Part shown: positions 45,593 to 54,642 of the stretch, piece after piece
Layout of the letters: each line of letters opens with the position of its first letter
Numbering within the stretch: the stretch's first letter is position 1
NCBI GenBank assembly: GCA_937907705.1
Contig: CALCVP010000021.1
Location: 1-61,403 of the forward strand
Origin: an uncultured Prevotella sp.
GTDB lineage: Bacteria; Bacteroidota; Bacteroidia; Bacteroidales; Bacteroidaceae
Reading direction: 5' to 3'
DNA: 61,403 bases
Position numbers and translations under genes: made by a program
Notes under the pieces: model-generated
Told to the model about the DNA's origin: nothing
The model's input: the letters and a program-made list of their open reading frames with translations, nothing else
Databases searched by the model: none

Positions 45593-45869
45593 CATCATTA
45601 TTAACCTAAATCTAAATACTCTCTCAAATTAATAAGGGGACCTTTTTCTTTCCGTTCTCCCCTCATCCTGTAGCTGGAATTCAGCTAACAGGTCATCATG
45701 TTATCCTTCTTTCAAATCTTTTTAACCTAAATCTTTACCTATGAAAACCTATGTTTTAAATTTTTATGCCTCACGGCATTGTTGTTATCCTTTGTCAAAC
45801 AATCTTTTAACTTTACCTTAATCTTTTCTTTAATACCTATTATTCTAAATAACCTATTGTTTTGTTTTG
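45555..45869 (-). ncRNA. Candidate short transcript (leader or small RNA) upstream of mutY
   Basis: A consensus-like promoter (45876-45907) and a strong terminator (45553-45592) bound a minus-strand unit of about 315 nt. It contains hairpins with CCTGTTAGCTG/CAGCTACAGG (45692-45682 with 45676-45667), GGGGA/TCCCC, and a small ATGCC-GTGA-GGCAT stem-loop near 45770. It also repeats the words TTTAGGTTAA and GGTAAAG and holds a 21-codon ORF. It could be a regulatory RNA, an sORF mRNA or an attenuator for mutY. I cannot name it. Confidence 0.5.
45601..45666 (-). CDS. 21-residue small ORF in the short transcript
   Basis: ATG at 45666, TAA at 45603-45601. The peptide starts MRGERKEKGP and ends REYLDLG: basic first half, amphipathic second half. 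The start codon directly follows a strong hairpin (45667-45692), which could hide it from ribosomes. Whether it is translated is unknown. Confidence 0.4.
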   Translation of the reverse strand: MRGERKEKGPLINLREYLDLG

Positions 45870-45875
45870 ACGTTG

Positions 45876-45907
45876 CAAAGATACCACTGTTTGCGCACAC
45901 AGACAAG
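45876..45907 (-). promoter_or_regulatory. Promoter of the short transcript
   Basis: Minus-strand TATCTTTG (45883-45876) is preceded after 20 bp by CTTG (45907-45904). Confidence 0.65.
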
Positions 45908-46094
45908 CTTTTTGCCGATTTTTTTCATGTTTACAGCATGTTTTTGACCTATATCAAGCATTCTGATACATAGAAGTCTATTTATAAGCAGATGCTCAAA
46001 ATGAAACGCATACATGAAACCGTTATCAACGATGAGATATTTTCAAATGACCTTGCACTTTCTTTTCGCCTGTACTATCCACACTGTTACACAA
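45908..46094. other. Spacer with no gene seen
   Basis: No ORF or structured element of note between the short RNA promoter and the glyS-operon terminator. Confidence 0.4.
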
Positions 46095-46095
46095 C

Positions 46096-46138
46096 AAAAA
46101 GAGCTTGACGCACCGGTTAAAAACGGTAAGCCAAGCTC
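46096..46138 (-). terminator. Probable terminator of the glyS-FKBP operon
   Basis: GAGCTTG (46101-46107) and ACCG (46112-46115) pair with CGGT (46124-46127) and CAAGCTC (46132-46138); on the minus strand TTTTTG follows. It lies about 250 bp past the FKBP stop, with no other gene between. Confidence 0.65.
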
Positions 46139-46390
46139 AAAACAAGCTTTTTATCCTTAAAAAACTCCTGTTATGCCTATTCCATTTATCATCTTTCTGC
46201 TTTATCCTGCCGGGCGAAACAGTATATCGGCTGCCGTTTATCCCATATATATAATAATGTATAGGAAATACATTATATACCATTCGCAGCTACAATCCAT
46301 TTGACAAAACATCCACAGGCAATCTGATAGCCTTAACAAGATGATGCCCATGCTACTCTTAGCACAGAACAAGCTTACGCAGAAGAATCT

Positions 46391-47038
46391 TTATTCTGTA
46401 ATCCACCGGCCTTTCAAGGCTCCTGCTGCACGCGTTCCAATCTGATCTGTATCAGGACGGTAATAGGCGCGGAGGGCTATATCAAACACCAATGTACTGT
46501 AACCGGGAATAACTTTATAAGCTGATGTACCATACCCCAAGTCGTATGGAACGTACACTTTCCAGCGATCGCCAATGTGCATGTTCTGAAGAGCGGTAGT
46601 AAAGCCATCCACCAAACTGCTAATAAAGAACCTGCTTACACCTGATGTCTTCCAGTCAAAGTCGCCTGTATAGGTCTGGTCAAATACATAACCGTCGGCA
46701 TAAGAAGCTGAAGGTATCAGTCTGCCACGGTAGCTTACTTCCACAGAGTCGGTGTACATAGGGCAACCACTGCCTGTACCCTGCTCTTCTACATGCACTA
46801 CGATACAATGGTTGGCACCCGGGTCAATGGAATCGTTGTAGGTATAATTGTTCAATATCTTCCATTTACCGTCGGCATTAGCCGCTGCTGTTGCGTAGAT
46901 ATCTGTAAAATAGGCATCATTGCGCTGCTGCCAGTTGCCATATTCCTCTTCGCTCTCGTTGGTTTCGCTGCACGCCATGAATCCCACAAGAGGTATCATG
47001 GCGAGCAACCACATTAATATTTTCTGTTTGTTCATCAT
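46391..47038 (-). CDS. FKBP-type peptidyl-prolyl isomerase, lipoprotein
   Basis: The 215-residue protein has a signal and lipobox (LLAMIPLVGFMAC, Cys near residue 23) and an acidic linker. Its FKBP domain covers about residues 80-195: DSVEVSYRGRLI, VFDQTYTG, the LVDGFTTALQNMHIGDRWKVYVPY flap (in parts) and YGTSAYKVIPGYSTLVFDIAL. It catalyses proline isomerisation in the periplasm or at the outer membrane. It begins directly at the glyS stop (one base apart), so it is co-transcribed with glyS. Start could be either of two adjacent Met codons. Confidence 0.88.
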   Translation of the reverse strand: MMNKQKILMWLLAMIPLVGFMACSETNESEEEYGNWQQRNDAYFTDIYATAAANADGKWKILNNYTYNDSIDPGANHCIVVHVEEQGTGSGCPMYTDSVEVSYRGRLIPSASYADGYVFDQTYTGDFDWKTSGVSRFFISSLVDGFTTALQNMHIGDRWKVYVPYDLGYGTSAYKVIPGYSTLVFDIALRAYYRPDTDQIGTRAAGALKGRWITE

Positions 47039-48580
47039 TTATTGCAGTTTTTTCAGAAGGCTGGCAATGCTTACCTTGTCTTCTATAATGCTGTTCAAGT
47101 CAGCTATCTTCACTCGCTCTTGCTGCATCGTGTCGCGGTAACGCAAGGTTACACAGTCGTCATTGAGCGAGTCGTGGTCTACGGTTACGCAGAAAGGTGT
47201 ACCGATAGCATCCTGGCGGCGATAGCGCTTTCCGATAGTGTCCTTCTCATCATAGTGAGTATTGAAGTGGAACTTCAGATTGTCTACTATCTCACGAGCT
47301 TTCTCAGGCAGGCCGTTCTTCTTGACCAAAGGCAGTACAGCCAACTTGACAGGAGCCAAAGCTGCCGGCAACTTGAGCACTACGCGGGTCTCGCCGTTCT
47401 CAAGTTTCTCTTCACAATAAGAGTGGCACATGACAGAAAGGAACATACGGTCCACACCGATGGAGGTTTCAATGTCGTAAGGAGTGTAGCTCTCGTTGGT
47501 CTGCGGGTCAAAGTATTTGATGGAACGGCCAGAGAACTTCTCGTGCTGTGTAAGGTCATAGTCGGTACGGCTGTGGATACCCTCCACCTCTTTAAATCCA
47601 AACGGCATCTTAAACTCAATGTCGGTAGCTGCATTAGCATAGAAAGCTAACTTCTCGTGGTCGTGGAAGCGATAGTTTTCTGCGCCAAAGCCCAATGCCT
47701 GGTGCCACTTCATGCGGGTTTCTTTCCACTTCTTGAACCACTCCATCTCGGTGCCCGGCTTTACGAAGAACTGCATTTCCATCTGCTCAAACTCGCGCAT
47801 GCGGAAGATAAACTGGCGGGCTACAATCTCGTTGCGGAACGCCTTGCCTATCTGGGCAATGCCAAAAGGTATCTTCATGCGGCCTGTCTTCTGCACATTG
47901 AGGTAATTGACAAATATACCCTGTGCGGTCTCAGGGCGCAAGTAAATCTTGCTGGTAGCATCAGCCGCACTGCCCATCTCGGTAGAGAACATGAGGTTGA
48001 ACTGGCGAACGTCTGTCCAATTCTTGGTACCGCTGATAGGGTCTACTATCTCCTCGTCAAGAATAATCTGCTTCAGCTCGTTAAGGTCCATAGCGTTCAT
48101 GGCCTTGCTGTAACGCTCATGCAAAGCATCGCGCTTCTGCTGATGCTCAATGACACGAGGATTGGTCTCGCGAAATTTAGCCTCGTCAAAGCTGTCGCCA
48201 AAGCGCTTGCGAGCCTTTGCCACTTCCTTGGCTATCTTCTCCTCATATTTAGCTATCTGGTCTTCTATCAACACATCGGCACGATAGCGTTTCTTTGAGT
48301 CGCGGTTGTCTATCAACGGGTCGTTGAAAGCATCTACGTGGCCACTGGCTTTCCAGATTGTAGGGTGCATAAAGATGGCAGAATCGATGCCCACGATATT
48401 CTCATGGAGCAACACCATGCTCTTCCACCAATACTCTTTTATATTGTTTTTGAGTTCCACACCGTTCTGTCCGTAGTCATAAACAGCTGCCAAACCATCA
48501 TAAATTTCACTACTTGGGAAGACAAATCCATACTCTTTGCAGTGGGATACTATCTTTTTAAAAACATCTTCTTGTGCCAT
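47039..48580 (-). CDS. glyS: Glycyl-tRNA synthetase (dimeric type)
   Basis: The 513-residue class II aminoacyl-tRNA synthetase is the single-chain (GlyQS) type found in Bacteroidota, not the split alpha/beta form. Motifs: YDYGQNGVELKNNIKEYWW near residue 30 (motif 1 region), LRPETAQGIFVNYLN near residue 216, GKAFRNEIVARQFIFRMREFEQ near residue 247 in parts (motif 2), and the C-terminal anticodon-binding domain (PVKLAVLPLVKK). It is first of a two-gene operon with the FKBP gene and has a consensus promoter. Confidence 0.96.
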   Translation of the reverse strand: MAQEDVFKKIVSHCKEYGFVFPSSEIYDGLAAVYDYGQNGVELKNNIKEYWWKSMVLLHENIVGIDSAIFMHPTIWKASGHVDAFNDPLIDNRDSKKRYRADVLIEDQIAKYEEKIAKEVAKARKRFGDSFDEAKFRETNPRVIEHQQKRDALHERYSKAMNAMDLNELKQIILDEEIVDPISGTKNWTDVRQFNLMFSTEMGSAADATSKIYLRPETAQGIFVNYLNVQKTGRMKIPFGIAQIGKAFRNEIVARQFIFRMREFEQMEMQFFVKPGTEMEWFKKWKETRMKWHQALGFGAENYRFHDHEKLAFYANAATDIEFKMPFGFKEVEGIHSRTDYDLTQHEKFSGRSIKYFDPQTNESYTPYDIETSIGVDRMFLSVMCHSYCEEKLENGETRVVLKLPAALAPVKLAVLPLVKKNGLPEKAREIVDNLKFHFNTHYDEKDTIGKRYRRQDAIGTPFCVTVDHDSLNDDCVTLRYRDTMQQERVKIADLNSIIEDKVSIASLLKKLQ

Positions 48581-48730
48581 TTTTATTTTTAATTAATTTA
48601 GATTCATCATATTGTGCGCAAGCTGCCATACACAACAGTGTTGCCTATACGCCGTTACCATAAGGCTAAACAGTGCAGACCAAGTGCAATAAAGTTCACT
48701 TTTGTTACAGAGGTATAGCCTATCTTATTG

Positions 48731-48761
48731 CAAAGATATAGCAAATTAGGCAAAATGCAAA
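48731..48761 (-). promoter_or_regulatory. Bacteroidota-type promoter of glyS
   Basis: Minus-strand TTTG (48761-48758), 19 bp and TATCTTTG (48738-48731) match the consensus exactly; predicted leader about 145 nt. Confidence 0.75.
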
Positions 48762-48828
48762 ACTTTTTCACACTCATTATTATATAAGGTGGATTTATGA
48801 CGCTTTTTTACACGAAGCAGCGCACACC

Positions 48829-50079
48829 TTATTTCAACTTGCCGAAGCGCCAACCCATACCTAACATCAAGTGGTTAGGCGTCTTGCAATTGTAAAGACT
48901 GTAGCCTATGTGGAGCAGCAGGCGGGGCGTTACATGCAGCTTTAGAGCCAACGTCTGATACCAGCCGGCAAACTCGCGGTGAGCATTGACCATGTTATGC
49001 CCTACTCCGAGGTTGATGGAAAAGTAAGGCATGGTAAACTCTGCACGGGCAGACAAGCCCAAAGCCATTTGTTCGGAGGCAGAAGGAGCCACATAGCCAT
49101 AACTTGAATTGCCGTCATCGTCTGTAGCAGCAGAGGGGTCATAATAGAGATTTGAGCTATGGTCATACACGCCATCCAACGAAACACCGGCTTTCAGCCA
49201 ACGGTTGATGCCATACATCGGATTGAAGTTGAAACCCACCACACCGTATTTCTGTGGCAATATAAACATGTCGCCACCAGAGTCTGTGCCCCGCTGGCGC
49301 CACGCTCCGAACAGGATAAGGTCGTAGGTAAAATGATGTCGAAAAGGTTTCAGGTACTGCTTGTTTGCCTTTTCCGCTGATTTCTCCGTGCGGTTTACAT
49401 AATAAGCCAATCCTACTTTCAGTCCCAACGTGTTGAGACCATAGTTGGGCAACGCGGTGTTGCCATTGGAAAAGTGGGTAAGCGAAAGGCCTGTGTTCAG
49501 GTCAAAATGGTCTGACAGGCGCCAGTTGAGATAGATATCAGCGTCTATATAGGCTGTTACCTTTGAGCCGATGCACTTGTTGTCGGGGTTATTGACGGCA
49601 TCATAGGGGTTCCACCCCATTGCCAAGCCCAAGTTCCACTCATAATTGAGCCACAAGCGGTGTGCCAACCGTGCCAGATGAGCACCTTGATACAGATACA
49701 CCGACACAGGATTGCCAAGCTGGGGGTTAAGATGGTGCCAAGCCACACCTATGCCTTGATACACGCCAGAATAGGCGTTTGCCTCGTAAGACCTTTCAGG
49801 TGGCATAAAGGCATATTTCAGATGGTAGGTCCAGTCATGGTTCATGTGGCGCATCTCCGGATTGTTTCCCTTCAGATAAGGATTGGTATGCAGGATGGCA
49901 GAAGGCGTTATCTGCAACTCTATACGATGAATGTTCTTGGCTTTTGCCGTACTTTGCAAGATGCTGTCTGTTATGGCTACGGTATCTGTTTCGTGGGCTG
50001 ACGCAGCCACTGAAAACAAAAAGCAGAATGCTGCCATAGCTGTTGCACGCAATAAACAAACAGGCGATAAGTAATTCAT
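48829..50079 (-). CDS. PagL-like lipid A deacylase / acyloxyacyl hydrolase
   Basis: The 416-residue outer membrane barrel has a signal peptide ending SVAASA. The region LNTGLSLTHFSNGNTALPNYG near residue 195 (shown in part) holds the His-Ser pair and the following Asn of the PagL family, which removes an acyl chain from lipid A. Alternating strands such as LGLKVGLAYYVNR support a barrel. It is longer than enterobacterial PagL, with an extra about 200-residue C-terminal half of further strands (ending MLGMGWRFGKLK), so it could be a two-part barrel. Activity is inferred from the motif. Confidence 0.75.
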   Translation of the reverse strand: MNYLSPVCLLRATAMAAFCFLFSVAASAHETDTVAITDSILQSTAKAKNIHRIELQITPSAILHTNPYLKGNNPEMRHMNHDWTYHLKYAFMPPERSYEANAYSGVYQGIGVAWHHLNPQLGNPVSVYLYQGAHLARLAHRLWLNYEWNLGLAMGWNPYDAVNNPDNKCIGSKVTAYIDADIYLNWRLSDHFDLNTGLSLTHFSNGNTALPNYGLNTLGLKVGLAYYVNRTEKSAEKANKQYLKPFRHHFTYDLILFGAWRQRGTDSGGDMFILPQKYGVVGFNFNPMYGINRWLKAGVSLDGVYDHSSNLYYDPSAATDDDGNSSYGYVAPSASEQMALGLSARAEFTMPYFSINLGVGHNMVNAHREFAGWYQTLALKLHVTPRLLLHIGYSLYNCKTPNHLMLGMGWRFGKLK

Positions 50080-50184
50080 AGGATTAACAAGTTAGTGTCT
50101 ACAAGGCATATAGCCTATATTTATACATAAAACACAGGCTCAACACAAGGATTCTCCTTACGGTAATCCTGCCACAAGCCCCTG

Positions 50185-50192
50185 CAAAGGTA
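50185..50192 (-). promoter_or_regulatory. Possible -7 element of the PagL-like gene
   Basis: TACCTTTG on the minus strand, about 105 bp before the start; the -33 partner is poor. Confidence 0.4.
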
Positions 50193-50362
50193 CAATTATT
50201 ATTTCTTTTTCATAATAGTCGCTGTTGTTTTTTATACAGTCCATGTATCTTGACAGGTGTAACAGCTGGTAAAAACGCAGTAGTGTGCAAGCAAATATCT
50301 TGACAATATTTTTTCGCCATCTAACGCTTGTCTGCACCGTTGACACAAGACCATGAGCCACT
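50193..50362. other. Spacer with no gene seen
   Basis: Nothing of note before the periodic repeat. Confidence 0.35.
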
Positions 50363-50458
50363 AAGGCACCGCCTTTGGGGCAAAAAGCACCGCTTTACAA
50401 CAATAATGCACTGATTTTTGCAGCTAAAGCACTGCTTTTTGAACACGAAAGCACCGCG
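50363..50458. repeat. Periodic palindromic repeat, 21-bp spacing
   Basis: Words of the form AAAGCACYGCTTT recur with GCAC at 50366, 50387, 50408, 50429 and 50451: spacings of 21, 21, 21 and 22 bp. Examples are AAGGCACCGCCTTT, AAAGCACCGCTTT and AAAGCACTGCTTT. A related AAAAGCTATGCTTTT lies at 50491-50505. No gene covers it. Confidence 0.7.
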
Positions 50459-50758
50459 ATAAACTTGCCATTTGTGCCCTTTCAGGCACCAAAAGCTATG
50501 CTTTTAACCGTTATTTTCATGCACATTATTCATTTTTTACGCGCAAACAACTATTAATCAACACTTTATAATTGCACGCAAAAACCGCAATTATTTTCCT
50601 ACACAGAAGCAACGCTACAAAACAAAGGCAGTTTTAAGGCTTTAAATGCGTAAAATTTGTAATATAAAAAGAAAGTGTGCAAAAACAAACAGCAGCGTTT
50701 CCACAAAATGCAAATGCCACTTCTGAAAAGAAAATAAGAGCCTTTTCAAGAGCTTTAT

Positions 50759-50789
50759 TTTGCTTTTCGACCGATTTTAGCTATCTTTG
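50759..50789 (+). promoter_or_regulatory. Promoter of parC, first copy
   Basis: TTTG (50759-50762), 19 bp and TATCTTTG (50782-50789) match the consensus exactly. The -7 box lies at the start of the first 66-bp repeat. Confidence 0.75.
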
Positions 50790-50938
50790 CAGAAGATAGG
50801 CTGCGCCTCAGTAATTGAAAGTAAACTTTATTACGTTCGGCTTGCACTATCTTTGCAGAAGACAGGCTGCGCCTCAGTAATTGAAAGTAAACTTTATTAC
50901 GTTCGGCTTGCACTATCTTTGCAGAAGACAGGCTGCGC
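50781..50938. repeat. 66-bp tandem repeat (2.4 copies) in the parC leader
   Basis: Copies at 50781-50846 and 50847-50912 differ at one base (50797); a third, partial copy covers 50913-50938. Each begins with CTATCTTTGCAG, so TATCTTTG occurs at 50782, 50848 and 50914. Only the first has a good TTTG at the right distance. Confidence 0.9.
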
Positions 50939-50964
50939 AGTTTTAGCGGCAAAGAAGAGAACTT

Positions 50965-53724
50965 ATGGACGATAAGACAAAAGATACAGACAACCTGGAA
51001 AACCAAGACAGCCAGGAATACAACGACAATACACAGAATGACGATGCCCAAGCGGAGACGCATTCTGACTATAAACCTGTAAACAGATTTGATGCATCTG
51101 CCGTACATCACTTGAGTGGCATGTACCAAAACTGGTTTCTTGACTATGCTTCTTACGTAATCTTGGAGAGAGCGGTGCCGCATATCGAGGATGGACTCAA
51201 GCCGGTACAGCGACGCATACTGCACTCTATGAAGCGTATGGACGATGGACGGTACAACAAAGTGGCCAACATTGTGGGGCACACCATGCAGTTCCACCCG
51301 CATGGTGATGCCTCTATCGGCGATGCACTGGTGCAGTTGGGACAGAAAGACCTGCTGATTGACTGCCAGGGTAACTGGGGTAATATACTGACAGGTGACC
51401 GCGCAGCCGCCCCCCGTTATATAGAAGCAAGGCTGTCGAAGTTTGCACTCGACGTGGTTTTCAATCCCAAAACCACTGACTGGCAGTTAAGTTATGACGG
51501 CAGGAACAAAGAGCCTATCACGCTGCCTGCCAAGTTTCCGCTGCTGTTGGCACAAGGTGCCGAAGGTATTGCCGTAGGCCTTTCATCGAAAATCATGCCT
51601 CACAACTTCAATGAGCTGTGCGATGCCGCCATCAGCTATCTGCATGGCGAGCCGTTTCAGCTCTACCCCGACTTTCCTACGGGTGGTTCTATCGATGTAA
51701 GCAAATACAACGACGGGCAGCGGGGAGGCATCATCAAGGTAAGAGCAAAGATAGAGAAGCTGGACAACAAGACATTGGTAATAAAGGAAATACCATACAG
51801 CAAAACCACTACCACGCTGATAGACTCTATACTGAAAGCCATTGAAAAGGGAAAGATAAAGGCCCGAAAGGTAGACGACAATACTGCGGCACAGGTGGAG
51901 ATACTGGTTCACCTCTCACCGGGCGTATCCTCTGACAAGACTTTGGACGCATTGTATGCTTTCTCCGACTGCGAAATCAACATATCGCCCAACTGCTGCG
52001 TCATAGAAGACAACAAGCCCAAGTTCCTTACCGTGAGCGATGTGCTCAAACACTCGGTAGACGGTACCATGAATCTGCTGCGGAAAGAGCTGGAAATAAG
52101 GAAAAATGAGCTGTTGGAACAGCTGCATTTCTCTTCGCTTGAAAAGATATTCATAGAGGAACGCATCTATAAAGACCGCAAATTTGAACAGGCACCCACC
52201 ATGGATGCTGCCTGTGAGCATATTGACGACAGGCTGACACCTTTCTATCCGCAAATGATCAGAGAGGTTACCAAAGAGGATATCCTAAGGCTGATGGACA
52301 TCAAGATGGCACGCATCCTGAAGTTCAACAAAGACAAAGCCGATGAACTCATAGCCAAAATGAAAGACGAGATTGCTGCCATTGACCGCGATCTGAACAA
52401 CATGGTAGAGGTTACTGCCAAGTGGTTTACATATCTGAAAGACAAATACGGGGCTGCCCACCCTCGCCTTACCGAGATAAAGAGCTTTGATACCATAGAG
52501 GCCACCAAGGTGGTAGAGGCCAACCAGAAGCTCTATATCAACAGAGCCGAAGGCTTTATAGGCACGGCACTGAAGAAAGACGAGTATGTGTGCAACTGCT
52601 CCGACATTGACGACATTATCATCTTCTACCGCGACGGCAAGTACAAGGTAACAAAAGTGGCTGACAAGATATTCGTAGGCAAAAACGTTATCCATGTAGC
52701 TGTGTTCAAAAAGGGCGACAAGCGCACTATCTATAATGTGGTGTACCGCGACGGAAAAATGGGCAAGTACTTTATCAAGCGCTTCTTTGTGGCAAGCATC
52801 ACGCGCGACCGCGAATACGACCTGACACAAGGCAAGCCCGGCTCACGCGTGGTCTACTTTACGGCTAACCCCAACGGAGAGGCGGAAGTCATCAAGATTA
52901 CACTTGAACCTGTGCCACACATGAAGAATGTATTCAAGGAGAAAGACTTCTCTGACGTGGGCATCAAGGCAAGAACCGCCAAAGGTACACAGCTGACACG
53001 CTTCAACATTCACCGCATCTCGCTCAAGAGCCACGGACACAGCACTTTGGGCGGACGGAAAGTGTGGTTTGACAATGACGTGAAACGCCTCAACTACGAT
53101 GAACACGGGAAATATCTGGGCGAGTTCTCCGATGAAGACACCATACTGGTTGTGCTCGACAATGGCGACTATTACCTCACCAACTTCGATGCCAACAACC
53201 ACTATGAAGACAATATACAGATAATAGAGAAGTATAACCCGCACAAGGTGTGGACAGCGGTGCTCTTCGATGCTGACCAAAACAACTACCTCTATCTGAA
53301 ACGCTTCACCATGGATGCCACGAAACGCAAACAAAACTATATAGGCGAAAACCCAAAAAGCCAGTTGGCGTGCCTTACCGACACAGCTTATCCACGGTTC
53401 AAGGTGGTGTTTGGCGGTGCAGACCAGGCACGCGCACCTATGGAAATCGATGCTGAAGAGTTTATTAAGCCCAAGAGCTTCAAGGCAAAAGGCAAGCGCA
53501 TCTCCACATGGCAAGTAGACCATGTGGAAGAGCTGGAACCGCTAAAACAACCCGAACCGGAGCCGGAAACTGACGATGGAAACGACAATAACAATGATTC
53601 AGATTATGGCAGCACGGTAAACAACAGCAGTGAGGAAAGCCAGACTGAAGCCAAAGGCACCAATCGCATAGAAATAGACGAGGCTACAGGACAGTTCAAT
53701 CTGTTTCCTGAAACCGGCAATTGA
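50965..53724 (+). CDS. parC: DNA topoisomerase IV subunit A
   Basis: The 919-residue type II topoisomerase subunit cuts and rejoins DNA to unlink chromosomes. An acidic N-terminal extension of about 40 residues comes first. Then YASYVILERAVPHIEDGLKPVQRR (in part) near residue 58, HPHGDASIGDALVQL near residue 112 and the active-site Tyr in AAPRYIEARLSK near residue 151. A coiled-coil dimer gate follows and then a C-terminal pinwheel region. The tail (about residues 860-900) is very acidic and Asn-rich. The Bacteroidota ParC type is assigned rather than GyrA because of the tail and the lack of a clear GyrA box. The gene sits behind the 66-bp promoter repeat. Confidence 0.9.
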   Translation: MDDKTKDTDNLENQDSQEYNDNTQNDDAQAETHSDYKPVNRFDASAVHHLSGMYQNWFLDYASYVILERAVPHIEDGLKPVQRRILHSMKRMDDGRYNKVANIVGHTMQFHPHGDASIGDALVQLGQKDLLIDCQGNWGNILTGDRAAAPRYIEARLSKFALDVVFNPKTTDWQLSYDGRNKEPITLPAKFPLLLAQGAEGIAVGLSSKIMPHNFNELCDAAISYLHGEPFQLYPDFPTGGSIDVSKYNDGQRGGIIKVRAKIEKLDNKTLVIKEIPYSKTTTTLIDSILKAIEKGKIKARKVDDNTAAQVEILVHLSPGVSSDKTLDALYAFSDCEINISPNCCVIEDNKPKFLTVSDVLKHSVDGTMNLLRKELEIRKNELLEQLHFSSLEKIFIEERIYKDRKFEQAPTMDAACEHIDDRLTPFYPQMIREVTKEDILRLMDIKMARILKFNKDKADELIAKMKDEIAAIDRDLNNMVEVTAKWFTYLKDKYGAAHPRLTEIKSFDTIEATKVVEANQKLYINRAEGFIGTALKKDEYVCNCSDIDDIIIFYRDGKYKVTKVADKIFVGKNVIHVAVFKKGDKRTIYNVVYRDGKMGKYFIKRFFVASITRDREYDLTQGKPGSRVVYFTANPNGEAEVIKITLEPVPHMKNVFKEKDFSDVGIKARTAKGTQLTRFNIHRISLKSHGHSTLGGRKVWFDNDVKRLNYDEHGKYLGEFSDEDTILVVLDNGDYYLTNFDANNHYEDNIQIIEKYNPHKVWTAVLFDADQNNYLYLKRFTMDATKRKQNYIGENPKSQLACLTDTAYPRFKVVFGGADQARAPMEIDAEEFIKPKSFKAKGKRISTWQVDHVEELEPLKQPEPEPETDDGNDNNNDSDYGSTVNNSSEESQTEAKGTNRIEIDEATGQFNLFPETGN

Positions 53725-53733
53725 TACTGAATG

Positions 53734-53787
53734 ACAAACTTTAGCCATGTGGTAAACATACTGCATGACTGAAGTTTGTTGCTTTTT
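53734..53787 (+). terminator. Probable terminator of parC
   Basis: The 11-bp stem ACAAACTTTAG (53734-53744) with CTGAAGTTTGT (53769-53779), one G-U pair, is followed by TGCTTTTT. It overlaps a possible upstream start of the next gene, supporting the later start at 53821. Confidence 0.6.
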
Positions 53788-53820
53788 ACCATGAACCGTC
53801 TACATCAACACCCCCTCATC

Positions 53821-54642
53821 ATGAACAGCAAGACACTACTACTGACAATATTTGCCACGCTTTGCACCACAGCAAAGTTGCAGTCACAAGCCACAGACAC
53901 GCTGACAAGCTCCAAAACAATTACCAACACGCAAATGGTAGGCGTGGGCTACACACAGTTGCTCGATACCTATCTATCGCCAGAGCAGTATACAGGCACA
54001 GAAACAAGGTATTTGTCACACACCGTCAGGCAAAAGGACAGCCGCCAATGGATAAGCCTCATCCTGCACGAAGGGAGCATAGCCACAGCGCATAACCGGG
54101 CCGACAACGCCAACTACATGGCAGGGCACTATGCCTTTACATACGGTAGGCAACGGCAATGGACACAATTGGACAACAGGCTGACACTAAGAGCAGGAGC
54201 ACAAATACAGGCGTTGGCAGGATTTTTATACAATACACGCAACAGCAACAACCCTGCACAAGCGCAACTGCAACTGCAAATGTCGCCCAATGCAGCTGCT
54301 ACTTACAGGTTTGGCATAGCAGGCAAACCGTGTGCAATAAGCTATGAAGTAGCAGTGCCATTGGCAGGAATCATGTTCAGCCCCAATTACGGACAGTCAT
54401 ATTACGAGATTTTCTCAAAAGGCAACTACGACCACAACATCGTGCCCACCACCATTCTGACCACACCGTCGCTCAAACAGATGCTGACGCTTCAGTGTAC
54501 ACTGAAGCACGCCACACTGACAATAGGATATCTGGGCGACTACCAGCAGGCTAAAGTAAACAGCCTAAAGCAGCATGCCTACACACACATGGTGGTAATA
54601 GGCATCAAACGCAAGTTCAAAATAACTAAATTACTGCCATGA
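53821..54642 (+). CDS. DUF3316 family protein
   Basis: The product is 273 residues from MNSKTLLLTIFATLCTTAKLQSQ, a signal peptide; earlier in-frame Met codons lie in the parC terminator. The mature protein is rich in short strands with aromatic ends (VGVGYTQLLDTYLSPEQYTG; YAFTYGRQRQW; ATLTIGYLGDYQQ), consistent with an outer membrane barrel, and matches my memory of the DUF3316 family. Its stop overlaps the S41 peptidase start (ATGA), so they are coupled. Function unknown. Confidence 0.75.
   Translation: MNSKTLLLTIFATLCTTAKLQSQATDTLTSSKTITNTQMVGVGYTQLLDTYLSPEQYTGTETRYLSHTVRQKDSRQWISLILHEGSIATAHNRADNANYMAGHYAFTYGRQRQWTQLDNRLTLRAGAQIQALAGFLYNTRNSNNPAQAQLQLQMSPNAAATYRFGIAGKPCAISYEVAVPLAGIMFSPNYGQSYYEIFSKGNYDHNIVPTTILTTPSLKQMLTLQCTLKHATLTIGYLGDYQQAKVNSLKQHAYTHMVVIGIKRKFKITKLLP

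Noticed and set aside
47042..48298. Long plus-strand ORFs of about 200 codons opposite glyS
   Set aside because: Antisense to a clear synthetase gene; composition follows the codon bias of the real strand.
50781..50938. Possible CRISPR array
   Set aside because: Repeats are directly adjacent with no spacers, and no cas genes are present.
50755..51303. Minus-strand ORF of 182 codons with a 22-residue repeated unit
   Set aside because: It is the shadow of the 66-bp DNA repeat (66 is divisible by three, so the frame stays open) and of the start of parC; no start signal or family.
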